Below, piece after piece: positions 51,013 to 60,326 of a stretch of 64,000 bases of DNA. Source of the stretch: CADEDH01 sp050330635. Its GTDB lineage: Bacteria > Actinomycetota > Acidimicrobiia > Acidimicrobiales > SZUA-35. The stretch lies in assembly GCA_050330635.1 (NCBI GenBank), contig JBHJNQ010000053.1, positions 62,001 through 126,000 of the forward strand. Direction: 5' to 3'. Every line of letters starts with the position of its first letter. The stretch's first letter is position 1. The translations under genes and the position numbers were made by a program. Below the pieces are notes generated by a model, which was given only the letters and a program-made list of their open reading frames with translations, did no database searches and was not told where the DNA came from.

Positions 51013-51147
51013 TCACTCCTGGGCGGTGAGGCTCTCGACGAGGGCTCGCAAACCGTCCATGTCGAACGTGGCGGTGAGACCGGCGTCGTCGTGGCCGAGT
51101 TGGAGGGCGGGACGGAAGAAGGCCACCGGCCCGGCCCGCCAGCCGGG
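51013..51147 (-). pseudogene. Short 3' fragment of an unidentified gene
   Basis: Between the GGDEF gene and the flavoprotein gene a minus-strand frame encodes RAGPVAFFRPALQLGHDDAG and TATFDMDGLRALVESLTAQE before TGA at 51013-51015. It reads like the end of a protein but has no start or upstream part. Family not recognised. Confidence 0.35.
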
Positions 51148-52344
51148 TCAGCCGGACCGGTCGCCGTCGTCGCGCTCGGCGGTGGCGATGTCGAGGTGGA
51201 CGTGACCCCGCCCCGCTTCCTTGGCCGTGTACAGGGCCAGGTCGGCCCGGTGCAGCAGATCCTCGGCCGACATCGTCGGCGTCGCCCTGGCCGCACCGAT
51301 GCTGATGCCGAGCGGGTGGAGGCCGGCGCTGAGGGGTACGGGCTCGTCGAACGAGCGGACGATGCGTTCCGCCACGGCGCCGACGTCGACCGCCGCCCCT
51401 GTGCCCTGGAGCAGGGCCGTGAACTCGTCGCCGCCGATGCGGGCCACGATGTCGCCGGGGCGGAGGTGGTGGCGGATGCGGTCGGCCGTGATGCGCAGCG
51501 CCTCGTCGCCGGCGGCGTGGCCCAAGCGGTCGTTGAGCACCTTGAACCGATCGAGGTCGAGGTAGAGGACGACGGGCTGGTGATCGTCGGCCTGGCCCAT
51601 GGCCCGCTCGAGCCGGCGGAGGAACTCCTGGCGGTTGGGCAGTCCCGTGAGGTGGTCGTGGCTGGCCTGATGGGCGAGCTCGTCGTTGAGGACCCGGAGC
51701 TCCTCCGCGGTGCGCTGGCTGGTGACGGCGAAGTAGGCGGCCCGTTCGTCGGTGGAGCGCTTGATCCGGGCCAGCACCGCGCTGAAGGGCAGGGCATAGA
51801 GCAGGATGGTGGCGATGGAGTAGCCCAGACCGTCGCCGGTGGCGAGGAACCCGGCCGCCCCCACCACCGCCAGCGGGATCTGGAACGACCAGAACATGCG
51901 GGCGATGGAGGCGGCGAAGATCACGTTGCTCGACAGGGTGGCCATGATCATCATGCCGACGAGCGACCACGACGCCGGCTCGGTCGGTCGGGCCAGGAAG
52001 CTGAGCGATCCGAAGATCGAGCCGTTGGCGAGGAGCACGGTGCTCAGTCGACGGATGACGGCCGCTGGTGCCGTCCTGTCCACCCATCCCCGCCGGGTCG
52101 TGGCCAGCATCAGCACCGATCCCGCACAGACGAGCAGGAACCACACGACCAGGCGGCGGTGATCGGCCCTCGACCACAGCAGCAGCACCCAGCTGAGGGC
52201 GGTGGGGGGGACGAGCGGGGCGACGACCCGGTTGAGGTGGATGGACCCCCGGTCCAGGGCGTCGCGAACGGCGCGTTCGATCTCGGCATCGGCCGTGGGC
52301 AGCGGAGGGCTGACCCAATCGAGGAAGCGGCCGACGAGGGACAC
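51148..52344 (-). CDS. Membrane-bound diguanylate cyclase (GGDEF)
   Basis: 398 residues. The N-terminal 190 residues contain about five to six hydrophobic helices (sensor of MASE type). A short coiled helix (SQRTAEELRVLNDELAHQAS) leads into the GGDEF domain: HDHLTGLPNRQEFLRRLERA, YLDLDRFKVLNDRLGHAAGD and active site RIGGDEF (about residue 308). It makes cyclic di-GMP from two GTP. No EAL domain. Confidence 0.92.
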   Translation of the reverse strand: MSLVGRFLDWVSPPLPTADAEIERAVRDALDRGSIHLNRVVAPLVPPTALSWVLLLWSRADHRRLVVWFLLVCAGSVLMLATTRRGWVDRTAPAAVIRRLSTVLLANGSIFGSLSFLARPTEPASWSLVGMMIMATLSSNVIFAASIARMFWSFQIPLAVVGAAGFLATGDGLGYSIATILLYALPFSAVLARIKRSTDERAAYFAVTSQRTAEELRVLNDELAHQASHDHLTGLPNRQEFLRRLERAMGQADDHQPVVLYLDLDRFKVLNDRLGHAAGDEALRITADRIRHHLRPGDIVARIGGDEFTALLQGTGAAVDVGAVAERIVRSFDEPVPLSAGLHPLGISIGAARATPTMSAEDLLHRADLALYTAKEAGRGHVHLDIATAERDDGDRSG

Positions 52345-52435
52345 CCCCGAGCATCGGCACAGCCCTGCCCCCGGTTGAGGGGAGGTCTGCGGGTCGAACT
52401 CGGGGCGCCGGCGTGCAGCGGACTAGGTTGAGCGC

Positions 52436-53203
52436 ATGTCCGAACCGACGACCTCAGTCGTGGCCGGGGGCGTGGCGACGATCACCCTCGACGCCCCGGA
52501 GCGACGCAACGCCTTCGGCCAGCCACTGCTGCGCTCCCTCCTGGCGGCGCTCGACGCCGCGGAGGCCGACGACGACGTCCGGGTGATCGTGCTGACCAAC
52601 ACCGGGACCACGTTCTCCGCCGGTGCCGACCTCAAAGAGGACCGCTCGACCATCGGGCCCGACGATCCCACCTTCTTCGACGTCGTGGCCCGCATCGACC
52701 ACTGCCCCAAGCCCGTCGTGGGTCGCATCGCCGGCCATGCCGCCGGTGGGGGAGCGGCGGTGGTGGTGGCCTGCGACCTGGCGGTCCTCGTCGACACGGC
52801 CCGCCTCGGCATCACCGAGGTCAGACTCGGTCTGCCGCCCGTGCCGGTGGCCGCCATCCTGGCCCACCGTCTCACCCCCCGGGCCCTGAGCGAAGCGTTC
52901 CTGGCGGCCGAGATGATGAGCGCCCAACGGGCCGTCGAGCTGGGCATGGCCAACATGGCCGTGCCCGGTGACGAGCTCGACGCCGCCGTCGAGCGCTACG
53001 TCGACGCCCTGCTGCGGGGCGGCCCGTCGACCCTGGCCGTGACCAAGCGGGCGCTGGCGGCGATGGTCGGGCGCACGGCGGAGGAGAACGCCGAGGTCGC
53101 CCGCACCCATGGCGGCGACGGGTTCGCCTCCGGCGAGGCTCGCGAGGGGGTGGCGGCGTTCGTGGAGAAGCGTCCCGCCAGCTGGATCCCCGAGGGGCGC
53201 TGA
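52436..53203 (+). CDS. Enoyl-CoA hydratase/isomerase family protein
   Basis: 255 residues of the crotonase fold: ITLDAPERRNAFGQPLLRSL, oxyanion-hole FSAGADLKEDR and GHAAGGGAAVVVACDLAVLV, and the residue pair region TEVRLGLPPVPVAA. One catalytic glutamate position is seen as TEVRLG. Probably hydrates or isomerises an acyl-CoA. A VOC-family gene follows 3 bases later, so the two are co-transcribed. Confidence 0.9.
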   Translation: MSEPTTSVVAGGVATITLDAPERRNAFGQPLLRSLLAALDAAEADDDVRVIVLTNTGTTFSAGADLKEDRSTIGPDDPTFFDVVARIDHCPKPVVGRIAGHAAGGGAAVVVACDLAVLVDTARLGITEVRLGLPPVPVAAILAHRLTPRALSEAFLAAEMMSAQRAVELGMANMAVPGDELDAAVERYVDALLRGGPSTLAVTKRALAAMVGRTAEENAEVARTHGGDGFASGEAREGVAAFVEKRPASWIPEGR

Positions 53204-53206
53204 ACG

Positions 53207-53677
53207 GTGGCGGCCGATCCGGCGCCCCCGCTGGGCGTCAGCCACCTCGCCATCGGGGTGAGCGACATGGACCGCTCCCTCGTGTTCTGGCGCGACGTCC
53301 TGGGCCTCGGCGTCGACCTCGACACGGTGGAGGAGGTGCCGGGCCCGGACGGTCGACCCCGGCGGCGGCGCGGCGTCTACCTCCGGGCCGAGCAGGGCGA
53401 CGAGGCCAGCTTCGTCGTGCTCGATCAGCAGCTGTCGGTCGATCCGTTCGGTCAACCAGCCAAGCTGTTCTCGGTCGGGGTCCACCATGTGGCCTTTTGG
53501 GTCGACGATGTCGAGCCCTATCTCGAGCGGGCGGCCGAGCGGGGGATCCGCCACGGCGAACCCAGCGACGCCGACTCGGTGGCCTACGGGGAGGCTCCCG
53601 GCCGCCGGGTGCGCACCGTGTTCCTCCGCGACCCCGACGGGACGTTCGTCCAGCTCGACCAGCGCCTCCCCGCCTGA
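53207..53677 (+). CDS. Glyoxalase/VOC superfamily protein
   Basis: 156 residues from GTG 53207. Two beta-alpha-beta-beta-beta units: VSHLAIGVSDMDRSLVFWRD and VHHVAFWVDDVEPYLERAAE. Metal ligands His/Glu can be seen at SHLAI, HHVAF and FLRDPDG. Could be an isomerase, dioxygenase or epimerase. Operon partner of the enoyl-CoA hydratase. Confidence 0.85.
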   Translation: MAADPAPPLGVSHLAIGVSDMDRSLVFWRDVLGLGVDLDTVEEVPGPDGRPRRRRGVYLRAEQGDEASFVVLDQQLSVDPFGQPAKLFSVGVHHVAFWVDDVEPYLERAAERGIRHGEPSDADSVAYGEAPGRRVRTVFLRDPDGTFVQLDQRLPA

Positions 53678-53789
53678 CAACCGACGGGATCGTTCCACCG
53701 GTACGAACGGGCGCTCATCGACGCCGGCGATCCGGCTGGGCGACGCAGTGGTCGAGCGGGACGGTCCACGTCTCGCCCGCCAGAAGGTG

Positions 53790-54167
53790 TCACGCCTTCA
53801 TGGCCCGCCGGTCGAAGTAGTCCCGCCATGCCGCCACCTTGCCTCCGTCGAGGTCGAAGACGCCGAGCACGGGCAGGTGGAAGGCCTCGCCCTCCTCGCC
53901 CGGCCGGGGCGTGAAGTGCTCCACCCGTTCGGCGAAGGCCCGGCCGTCGGACGAGCCGATGGCGCCGATGTCGAACCGTACGTCGAACCGGGCGGCGAAG
54001 CGCTGCAAGACCTCGTGCACGGCGTCGGGGCCGACGGTGACGATGTCCTCCCACGGCATGTTGCGGTAGTCGACGTCGTCGGTGCAGACCTCGCGCCAGT
54101 CGTCGGCCGTCATCGTCGGCCATCCCTCCACGATCCGTCGGACCGCGCCCATCCCGTCATCCATCAT
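53790..54167 (-). CDS. SnoaL/limonene-epoxide-hydrolase-like protein
   Basis: 125 residues from ATG 54167 (AGGAG upstream; adjoining ATG 54164). Small alpha+beta-barrel: VRRIVEGWPTMTADDWREVC, DVDYRNMPWEDIVTVGPDAV, ERVEHFTPRPGEEG and VLGVFDLDGGKVAAWRDYFD. It matches the limonene-1,2-epoxide hydrolase/SnoaL fold; active residues Arg/Asp plausible (WRDYFD). Substrate unknown. Confidence 0.78.
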   Translation of the reverse strand: MMDDGMGAVRRIVEGWPTMTADDWREVCTDDVDYRNMPWEDIVTVGPDAVHEVLQRFAARFDVRFDIGAIGSSDGRAFAERVEHFTPRPGEEGEAFHLPVLGVFDLDGGKVAAWRDYFDRRAMKA

Positions 54168-54252
54168 CGGCTCCTGTGTTCGGCGTCCGCCCCCCATCGA
54201 GCATCGCCCCCCGATGCCGGCCGTGGCAAACGCCGTCATCGGATCGGGGCGG

Positions 54253-55197
54253 TCACCGGTCGGTCCCGACGGTGGCGTCGGCCCCGAGCGCCAGCTGGGG
54301 GTAGCCATCGCTCATGAAACCCCGGAGATAGTCGCGGTAGACGAGCGGTGCGTGGCGAGCGGGCTCGTCGCCCCGCCGGCAGCCGGGCAGGCACTCGATC
54401 ACCGTGTCGACCCGGGGGTCGAAGAAGAACGGGATGGCGTAGCGGTCGATCCCCGACGTGTTGCGGGCCCGATGGGTGGTGGAGCGGAATCGATCGTTGC
54501 TCCACCGGCGCAGGGTGTCGCCGGCGTTGACGACGAACGACCGCGGCTCCTGCTCGACGTCGAACCAGTCGTCGCCGTCGGGCCGGATCTGGAGTCCGGC
54601 CACCGGGTTGGTGGGGAGCAGGGTCATGAACCCGGCATCGCTGTGGGGATCGATGCCCCACTGGTCGTCGAGGGCCGCCACGGGCGGGTAGTGGCTCATG
54701 CGCAGCGTGGCGAGGGCGGGATCGAAGAACTGGTCGAAGTGGTCGGCCGGCATGCCGGCGGCCAGGGCGTAGAGGGGCAGGAGGCGGTGACACAGCCGCT
54801 CCATGGCCCGGTAGTAGTCCTCCACCGCCCGCCGGAAACCGGGCAGGGCCGACTCCGGGGGGAAGCGGTTGCGGCGCGAGCCGGGTCGACCGAGGAAGAA
54901 GGCGGCGTTGAGGGCGGGCGGGCGGTCGCCCCGCTGAGCGCCCCCCAGGGGGATGTAGCCCATCGTCCCGGCCGACATGGGATGGGCCCGCTTCGTCTCG
55001 TCGGGCAGGGCGTGATACCGGGCGCACCACCGGTAGATGTCCTCCACCGTGTCCCACCCGATCCCGTGGCCCACGATCGAGAAGAAGCCCACGTGCTCGA
55101 GGGCGTGGCCGACGGCGGCGGCCGCCTCCTCCCGGGCCCCCGGCGCATCCGCCAGATGGGGGGCCAGATCGACAACGGGGATCGATCGTCGCTCCAT
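54253..55197 (-). CDS. 2-oxoglutarate/Fe(II) dioxygenase, isopenicillin N synthase-like
   Basis: 314 residues. N-terminal DIOX_N segment (IPVVDLAPHLADA, VGFFSIVGHGI), then the jelly-roll core with iron ligands in GIDPHSDAGFMTLL (HxD, about residue 186) and STTHRARN (His about 242). The 2-oxoglutarate-binding Arg pattern RYAIPFFFDP follows. Family members hydroxylate or desaturate small metabolites. Divergent from the alpha/beta hydrolase gene at 55278. Confidence 0.88.
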   Translation of the reverse strand: MERRSIPVVDLAPHLADAPGAREEAAAAVGHALEHVGFFSIVGHGIGWDTVEDIYRWCARYHALPDETKRAHPMSAGTMGYIPLGGAQRGDRPPALNAAFFLGRPGSRRNRFPPESALPGFRRAVEDYYRAMERLCHRLLPLYALAAGMPADHFDQFFDPALATLRMSHYPPVAALDDQWGIDPHSDAGFMTLLPTNPVAGLQIRPDGDDWFDVEQEPRSFVVNAGDTLRRWSNDRFRSTTHRARNTSGIDRYAIPFFFDPRVDTVIECLPGCRRGDEPARHAPLVYRDYLRGFMSDGYPQLALGADATVGTDR

Positions 55198-55277
55198 CCC
55201 CGAGACGCTAGTCGCCGAGCCCTCCTTCGGCCGAAGCGGGTCGGCTCCGGCGGGGCCGGAACTGGTAGGTTCGGTCC

Positions 55278-56165
55278 ATGCCGGTTGCCAACGCCAACGG
55301 GATCGAGCTCTGCTACGAGACGTTCGGCGATCCCGCCGATCCAGCCCTGCTCCTCGTCATGGGCTTCACCGCCCAGTTGACCGCCTGGGACGAGGCCTTC
55401 TGCCGGGCTCTGGCCGAACGGGGCCGGTTCGTGATCCGCTTCGACAACCGCGACTGCGGACTGTCGACCCACCTCGACGGCGTGGAGGTGGATCTGGCGG
55501 CGGTGCTGGTCGCCGCCGGCGACGAGATGCCGCCGGTTCCCTACACCCTCGCCACCTTCGCCGACGACGCCTTCGGTCTCCTCGATCACCTCGACATCGA
55601 ACGGGCCCACGTTCTCGGCGCCTCGATGGGCGGGATGATCGTGCAGACCATGGCCATCGACCAGCCGACCCGGGTGCTGTCGATGACCTCGGTGATGTCG
55701 AACACGGGCGAGCCCGAGTACTCGACGGCCGATCCCCGGGCCCTCGAGGTCCTGATGACGCCCCCGCCCCTCGACCGCGACGCCTTCATCCCGTTCAGCG
55801 TCGAGCGGGGGGCGGTGTTCTCCAGCCCCCGCTACTACGACCGGTCGGCGGCCGCCGCTCGGGCCGCCGCCTCGTATGACCGGGCCTTCTACCCGGAGGG
55901 CGCCGGCCGCCAGCTGGCCGCCATCCGGGCGTCGGGCCACCGGGCCGACGGACTGCGCCAGCTCGGTGTGTCGACCCTGGTGATCCACGGCCGGGCCGAC
56001 CCGCTCATCCTCCCGGTGGGTGGCGAGCGCACGGCCGAGCTGGTGCCCGGGGCCAATCTGCTGATGGTGGCCGACATGGGTCACGACCTGCCCGAGCCGT
56101 TGTGGCCGCTCCTCGTCGACTCGATCATCAGCCACACCACCCACTGCATCGGTGGTGCCGGCTGA
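55278..56165 (+). CDS. Alpha/beta hydrolase
   Basis: 295 residues. Oxyanion region LLLVMGFTAQLTAWDEAFC, nucleophile elbow LGASMGGMIVQTM (Ser about 115), acid in VIHGRADPLILPV, and the His in DMGHDLPEPLW. Resembles esterases and haloperoxidase-like hydrolases. Two bases separate it from the ureohydrolase gene, indicating an operon. Confidence 0.9.
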   Translation: MPVANANGIELCYETFGDPADPALLLVMGFTAQLTAWDEAFCRALAERGRFVIRFDNRDCGLSTHLDGVEVDLAAVLVAAGDEMPPVPYTLATFADDAFGLLDHLDIERAHVLGASMGGMIVQTMAIDQPTRVLSMTSVMSNTGEPEYSTADPRALEVLMTPPPLDRDAFIPFSVERGAVFSSPRYYDRSAAAARAAASYDRAFYPEGAGRQLAAIRASGHRADGLRQLGVSTLVIHGRADPLILPVGGERTAELVPGANLLMVADMGHDLPEPLWPLLVDSIISHTTHCIGGAG

Positions 56166-56167
56166 CG

Positions 56168-57127
56168 ATGACGGGGTCGGGCCAGCATCCCCAGCCCCTC
56201 GGGGGCAACGAGATGCCCCGTTTCGGCGGCATCGCCACCTTCATGCGCCTCCCCGGCACGTCCACGCTCGACGATCTCGACGTCGCCGTGGTCGGTGTCC
56301 CGTTCGATCTCGGCACGTCGAACCGGCCGGGGGCCCGCTTCGGGCCCCGGGGCATCCGGGCCGAGTCGGTCCTCATCCGGCCCTACAACATGGCCACCAG
56401 GGCCGCCCCGTTCGACAGCCTCCGCATCGACGACCTGGGCGACGTGGCCACCAACGCCTTCAACCTGGCGGATTCGATCGAACGGATCGAGGCCCACTAC
56501 GACCTCCTCACCGCCCACGGGGTGGTGCCCGCCACCCTCGGCGGCGACCACACGATCGTGCTGCCCGTCCTGCGGGCCCTGGCCCGCCGCCACGGTCCCC
56601 TCGGCCTCGTCCACGTCGACGCCCACACTGATATCAACGACACGATGTTCGGCGAGCGCATCGCCCACGGCACCCCCTTCCGTCGGGCCGTCGAGGAGGG
56701 CCTGCTCGACGGCGACCGCGTCGTCCAGATCGGGGTCAGGGCCACCGGCTACGCCGCAGACGACTTCGACTGGGCCCGCCGCCAGGGGTTCCGGGTGGTC
56801 CAGGTCGAGGAGTGCTGGTATCGGTCGCTCGTGCCCCTCATGGCCGAGGTCCGCCAGCAACTCGGCGAGGGTCCGGTCTACCTGAGCTTCGACATCGACG
56901 GCCTCGACCCCGCCTTCGCCCCCGGAACCGGGACCCCCGAGATCGGGGGACTGACGACGCCTCAGGCCCTCGAGATCATCCGTGGCTGCCGGGGCCTCGA
57001 CCTGGTGGGGGTCGACCTCGTCGAGGTGGCGCCCGTCTACGACCAGACCGGCCTGACCGCCCTGACCGGCGCCAACCTGGTGTACGAGATGCTGTGCGTC
57101 CTCCCCGGCGTGGAGTACCGCAGCTGA
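56168..57127 (+). CDS. Agmatinase/guanidinobutyrase-family ureohydrolase
   Basis: 319 residues from ATG 56168. Manganese ligands: GGDHTIVL (His), HVDAHTDIND (DxHxD) and SFDIDGLDPAFAPGTG (DxD). N-terminal VVGVPFDLGTSNRPGARFGP is typical for SpeB-type agmatinases and related guanidino-acid hydrolases. The reaction releases urea from a guanidino compound. A convergent amidase and an amino-acid monooxygenase gene next to it suggest 4-guanidinobutyrate as substrate. Confidence 0.9.
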   Translation: MTGSGQHPQPLGGNEMPRFGGIATFMRLPGTSTLDDLDVAVVGVPFDLGTSNRPGARFGPRGIRAESVLIRPYNMATRAAPFDSLRIDDLGDVATNAFNLADSIERIEAHYDLLTAHGVVPATLGGDHTIVLPVLRALARRHGPLGLVHVDAHTDINDTMFGERIAHGTPFRRAVEEGLLDGDRVVQIGVRATGYAADDFDWARRQGFRVVQVEECWYRSLVPLMAEVRQQLGEGPVYLSFDIDGLDPAFAPGTGTPEIGGLTTPQALEIIRGCRGLDLVGVDLVEVAPVYDQTGLTALTGANLVYEMLCVLPGVEYRS

Positions 57128-57134
57128 GCGTGGA

Positions 57135-57257
57135 TCAGCCCTTGCCGTCGACGGCGTCGATGATGGCCGGGACCAGCTTCAGCAGCGGCATGCCCAGGGC
57201 CTGGCGGCAGATGATGACCGGCGACGACGAGGCAGCGGCGGCGAGGTCGGCGATCAG
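57135..57257 (-). pseudogene. Short 3' fragment of an unidentified gene
   Basis: The frame LIADLAAAASSSPVIICRQA with LGMPLLKLVPAIIDAVDGKG ends at TGA 57135, directly behind the amidase stop. It looks like the C-terminus of a protein without its beginning. Family unknown. Confidence 0.3.
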
Positions 57258-58612
57258 CGGCCGGTGAGCACGGTGGCCAGGGCGAGGAGCCGGTGCTCGC
57301 TCCCGGGCGGCCCCGACAGCTGGACGCTGCCCGGGAGAGGGGCGGCGGCCGAGGGGACCGGCACCGCCAACGCCGGCCAGCCGGTGACGTTGAAGAGGAA
57401 GCTGTAGGGAAACAACGCCGAGTTGCGCTCGAGGTAGCGGTCGATCGGCACGACGTCGCCCCCCACGTGGTCGAGGGGGATGGCGGCCCGGCCGAGCGTG
57501 GGGGTGAGGAGCACGTCGACGTCGGCCAGGGCCCGGGCCAGGTCGTGGGTGATGCGGCCCTGCTCGACCTGGGCGGTGGTGACGTCGTCGACCGTGAGGG
57601 CGGCGACGGCCTCCAGGACGGCCAGCGTGACGGGCTCGAGGGTGGTGGCGTCGAGTGGCCGTCCCGTGGCGGCGGCCAACGCCCCCGCCTCGGCCGCCAC
57701 CCACCGGGAGAACAGGGGGTGCCAGGTGGTCATCAGTCGCTCGTCGTCGATGGGAGTGGGTACCACGACGACGGCGTGGCCGGCGGCCTCGAGGGCGAGG
57801 GCCGCGGCCTCGGTCCACTCCACGACCCGGGGATCAGGGAGGGCACCGGCCCAGTGGCTCGTGTCGATGCCGACCCGGAGGCGGTCGGGCACACCGAGGT
57901 ACGGGCCGGCCGCCGTGTCGTCACCCAGCACGTCGAGGAACAGCCGGGTGTCGGCGACGGTCCTGGTCACCACCAGCTCCTCGGCGATGCCGCCCCAGCC
58001 GCCGTCGGGCCACGGCACCCGGCGACGGGTCGGCTTGAGGCCGATCAGGCCGCAGGCGGCGGCCGGGATCCGGATCGAGCCGGCACAGTCGCTGGCGTGG
58101 GCCGCGGGGACGACCCCGGCGGCCACGGCGGCCGCCGCCCCACCCGACGATCCCCCGGCCGACAGGGTGGGGTCGAGCGGATTGCGGGTCGGGCCGAAGG
58201 CCCGGGACTCGGTCGTCCCGTGCTGGATGAACTCGGGCACGGCGGAGCGGCCCATCACCTGGATCCCGGCCCGGGCCAGCCGCTCGAAGTAGGGGCTGGT
58301 GGCCGTGGCCCGGATCCCGGCCGCCAGGCGGCTGCCCCGCTCCACCAGGCGCCCGGCCTCGGTCGATCCGTAGTCCTTGCGGAGGAAGGGCACCCCGGCC
58401 AGGGGACCGGTAGCGCCGCCGGGGGCGGGGCCGGCCGGGCCCGTCGGCCGTGATGGCTCGTCGTACCATTCGACGACGGCGTGGATCGTGGCGTCGGTGG
58501 CCCGATGGCGGGCGGTGGCCGCCGCCGCCAGTTCCGTTGCCGTCACCTCGCCGGCCCTGACCAGGGCGGCCAGCTCGACGGCGCTGGTGGTGGCGTAGTG
58601 CTCGGGGGTCAT
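57254..58612 (-). CDS. Amidase signature-family enzyme
   Basis: 452 residues from ATG 58612. Ser-cisSer-Lys triad: Lys in LRKDYGSTEAG (about 79) and serines in AGGSSGGAAAAVAAG (about 152) and DCAGSIRIPAA (about 176). Hydrolyses a primary amide. It follows a tryptophan/arginine-monooxygenase-like flavoprotein gene by 24 bases on the same strand. In both the indole-3-acetamide and the 4-guanidinobutyramide pathways an amidase of this kind processes the amide made by such an oxygenase. Confidence 0.9.
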   Translation of the reverse strand: MTPEHYATTSAVELAALVRAGEVTATELAAAATARHRATDATIHAVVEWYDEPSRPTGPAGPAPGGATGPLAGVPFLRKDYGSTEAGRLVERGSRLAAGIRATATSPYFERLARAGIQVMGRSAVPEFIQHGTTESRAFGPTRNPLDPTLSAGGSSGGAAAAVAAGVVPAAHASDCAGSIRIPAAACGLIGLKPTRRRVPWPDGGWGGIAEELVVTRTVADTRLFLDVLGDDTAAGPYLGVPDRLRVGIDTSHWAGALPDPRVVEWTEAAALALEAAGHAVVVVPTPIDDERLMTTWHPLFSRWVAAEAGALAAATGRPLDATTLEPVTLAVLEAVAALTVDDVTTAQVEQGRITHDLARALADVDVLLTPTLGRAAIPLDHVGGDVVPIDRYLERNSALFPYSFLFNVTGWPALAVPVPSAAAPLPGSVQLSGPPGSEHRLLALATVLTGR

Positions 58613-58636
58613 GGCCGCACTCCCACCCGGTCGTCC

Positions 58637-60289
58637 CTACGGTCCGAGCTCGACCGGGCCGTGCTCGTCCCAGACGTCGCCCGGGCCCGGGTTGTCGGGA
58701 TGGCCGGCACCGCCGAGATGGTGGGTGATGCCCCAGACGGCGTTGAGGGCCGTCTGCACCGCCCCCTCGGCCCAGCCGGGCGTCCACGACACGTCGTCGC
58801 CGGCGAGGAACATCCCCCGCTCGGCCGGGGCCAGTCGACGTTGGAGGAAATGGGCGTACATGCGGTGGTTGTAGCGGTAGTGGCCGGGCAGCGCCCCCTT
58901 GAAGGCGCCGAGGAAGTTGGGGTCGGCCTCCCATGAGATGCTGATCGGCTCGCCGATGACGTGGCGGCGCAGGCCGGCGCTGGGATAGATCTTCTCCAGC
59001 GCTGCGATCGCCATCTCGGCCCGTTCCCGGGCCGACTTCGGCAGGACCTTCATGGCGTCGCTCATCCAGGCGTAGGACAGGCAGATCACGCCGGGCTGGT
59101 CGGGGCCGTGGTCGAACAGGTAGGTGCCCCTCGTGTGGCGGTCGGTCAGCGTCATCGACAGGGCCTCCCGTCCCGTGGCGGGGTCGATGTCGTGCCAGAA
59201 CGGCCGGTCGACCATCACGAAGGTCTTCGACGACTGCATGTAGCGGGTCCGGTCGAGCGCCATCCACAGCTCGTGGGAGAACAGGCTCTCGTCGACGTCG
59301 ATGTTGGTGGTCAGTAGCCAGCTCTGGGTGGTGGTCAGCACGGCGTCGAACGACTGGCCCAGGCCCCAGCGGTCGATCACCTCGATCCGGTCGCCGTCGC
59401 GGGTCAGCGACGCCACCCCGGGGCGGGGTGAACGGCCGGCGTGGAGGTCGGCCACCGAGGTAGCTGGCGGCCAATGGGCCGGAGCGTCGACCGGGAGCTC
59501 CCACAACGTGCGGGGCAGGCGCTCGGCTCCGCCGACGATGTAGTGCTGATCGACTTCGAACCCCGACAGGACGACCCGGAGGACCTCGAGCATCGAGTTC
59601 GGGAAATCGGAATCCCAGCCGCCGGTACCGAAGCCGACCTGGCCGAAGATCTCCCGGTGTCGGTAGGTCAGCCGGGAGAACGGCTCGGAGGTGGCGACGA
59701 AGTCGTAGAAGGTGCGGTCGTCCCACCGGGCCACCAGCGGGTTCCACAGGGCCTTGACCGCCGCTGCGTCGCGAGCGGCCATCGCCGACTGGATCTCCGG
59801 GAACGAGGCATGGCGGCGGAGGGCCTCGTCCCATGCCGCCGCCACCTCCTGGAACACGGGAGGGAGATCGGCGGCGGACCGGGCGAAATGCTGTTGCCCG
59901 GCGAGGTCGATCACCGTGGTCGGCGCCGCCGGGGTCAACGGGTTGGGGAAGGGCCGGATGGGGAGACCGCAGCGGTCGACGTAGTGGTGGAACGTGGAGC
60001 CGGACCGGGGGAACCGCATGCCGCCGAGCTCGGCCACGATGGCGTCGTCCGGGTCGCTGCTGGGGCGGAAGGGTTCGGATCGCAGGCGACCGCCGAGTCG
60101 GCTGACCTCGAACACGACGGGACGGAGGCCGAGTCGCACCAGCTCGTGGGCCGCCACCAGGCCGGCCAGCCCGGCCCCCACGACGGCGACGGGCGTGCCG
60201 TGGACCGAATGGGGCAGGGCCCCGATGCCGGCCGGGTGGCGGACCCAGTCGTCGAAGCCGAACGTGAAGTCGGGGCCGAAGGCGCGCAT
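58637..60289 (-). CDS. Flavin amino-acid monooxygenase (tryptophan/arginine 2-monooxygenase-like)
   Basis: 550 residues from ATG 60289. Flavin monoamine-oxidase fold: FAD site VAVVGAGLAGLVAAHELVRL (about residue 33), GGRLRSEPF, ELGGMRFPRSGSTFHHYV, and the C-terminal FAD-contact FLAGDDVSWTPGWAEGAVQT. The long N-terminus and GGMRFP resemble tryptophan 2-monooxygenase and related amino-acid decarboxylating oxygenases, which turn an amino acid into an amide, CO2 and water. With the downstream amidase and the ureohydrolase, arginine is the most economical substrate guess; tryptophan or lysine are alternatives. Confidence 0.8.
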   Translation of the reverse strand: MRAFGPDFTFGFDDWVRHPAGIGALPHSVHGTPVAVVGAGLAGLVAAHELVRLGLRPVVFEVSRLGGRLRSEPFRPSSDPDDAIVAELGGMRFPRSGSTFHHYVDRCGLPIRPFPNPLTPAAPTTVIDLAGQQHFARSAADLPPVFQEVAAAWDEALRRHASFPEIQSAMAARDAAAVKALWNPLVARWDDRTFYDFVATSEPFSRLTYRHREIFGQVGFGTGGWDSDFPNSMLEVLRVVLSGFEVDQHYIVGGAERLPRTLWELPVDAPAHWPPATSVADLHAGRSPRPGVASLTRDGDRIEVIDRWGLGQSFDAVLTTTQSWLLTTNIDVDESLFSHELWMALDRTRYMQSSKTFVMVDRPFWHDIDPATGREALSMTLTDRHTRGTYLFDHGPDQPGVICLSYAWMSDAMKVLPKSARERAEMAIAALEKIYPSAGLRRHVIGEPISISWEADPNFLGAFKGALPGHYRYNHRMYAHFLQRRLAPAERGMFLAGDDVSWTPGWAEGAVQTALNAVWGITHHLGGAGHPDNPGPGDVWDEHGPVELGP

Positions 60290-60326
60290 CGAGGACCCAC
60301 GTTAGGGCCGGCGACGAGGGGAGCGG

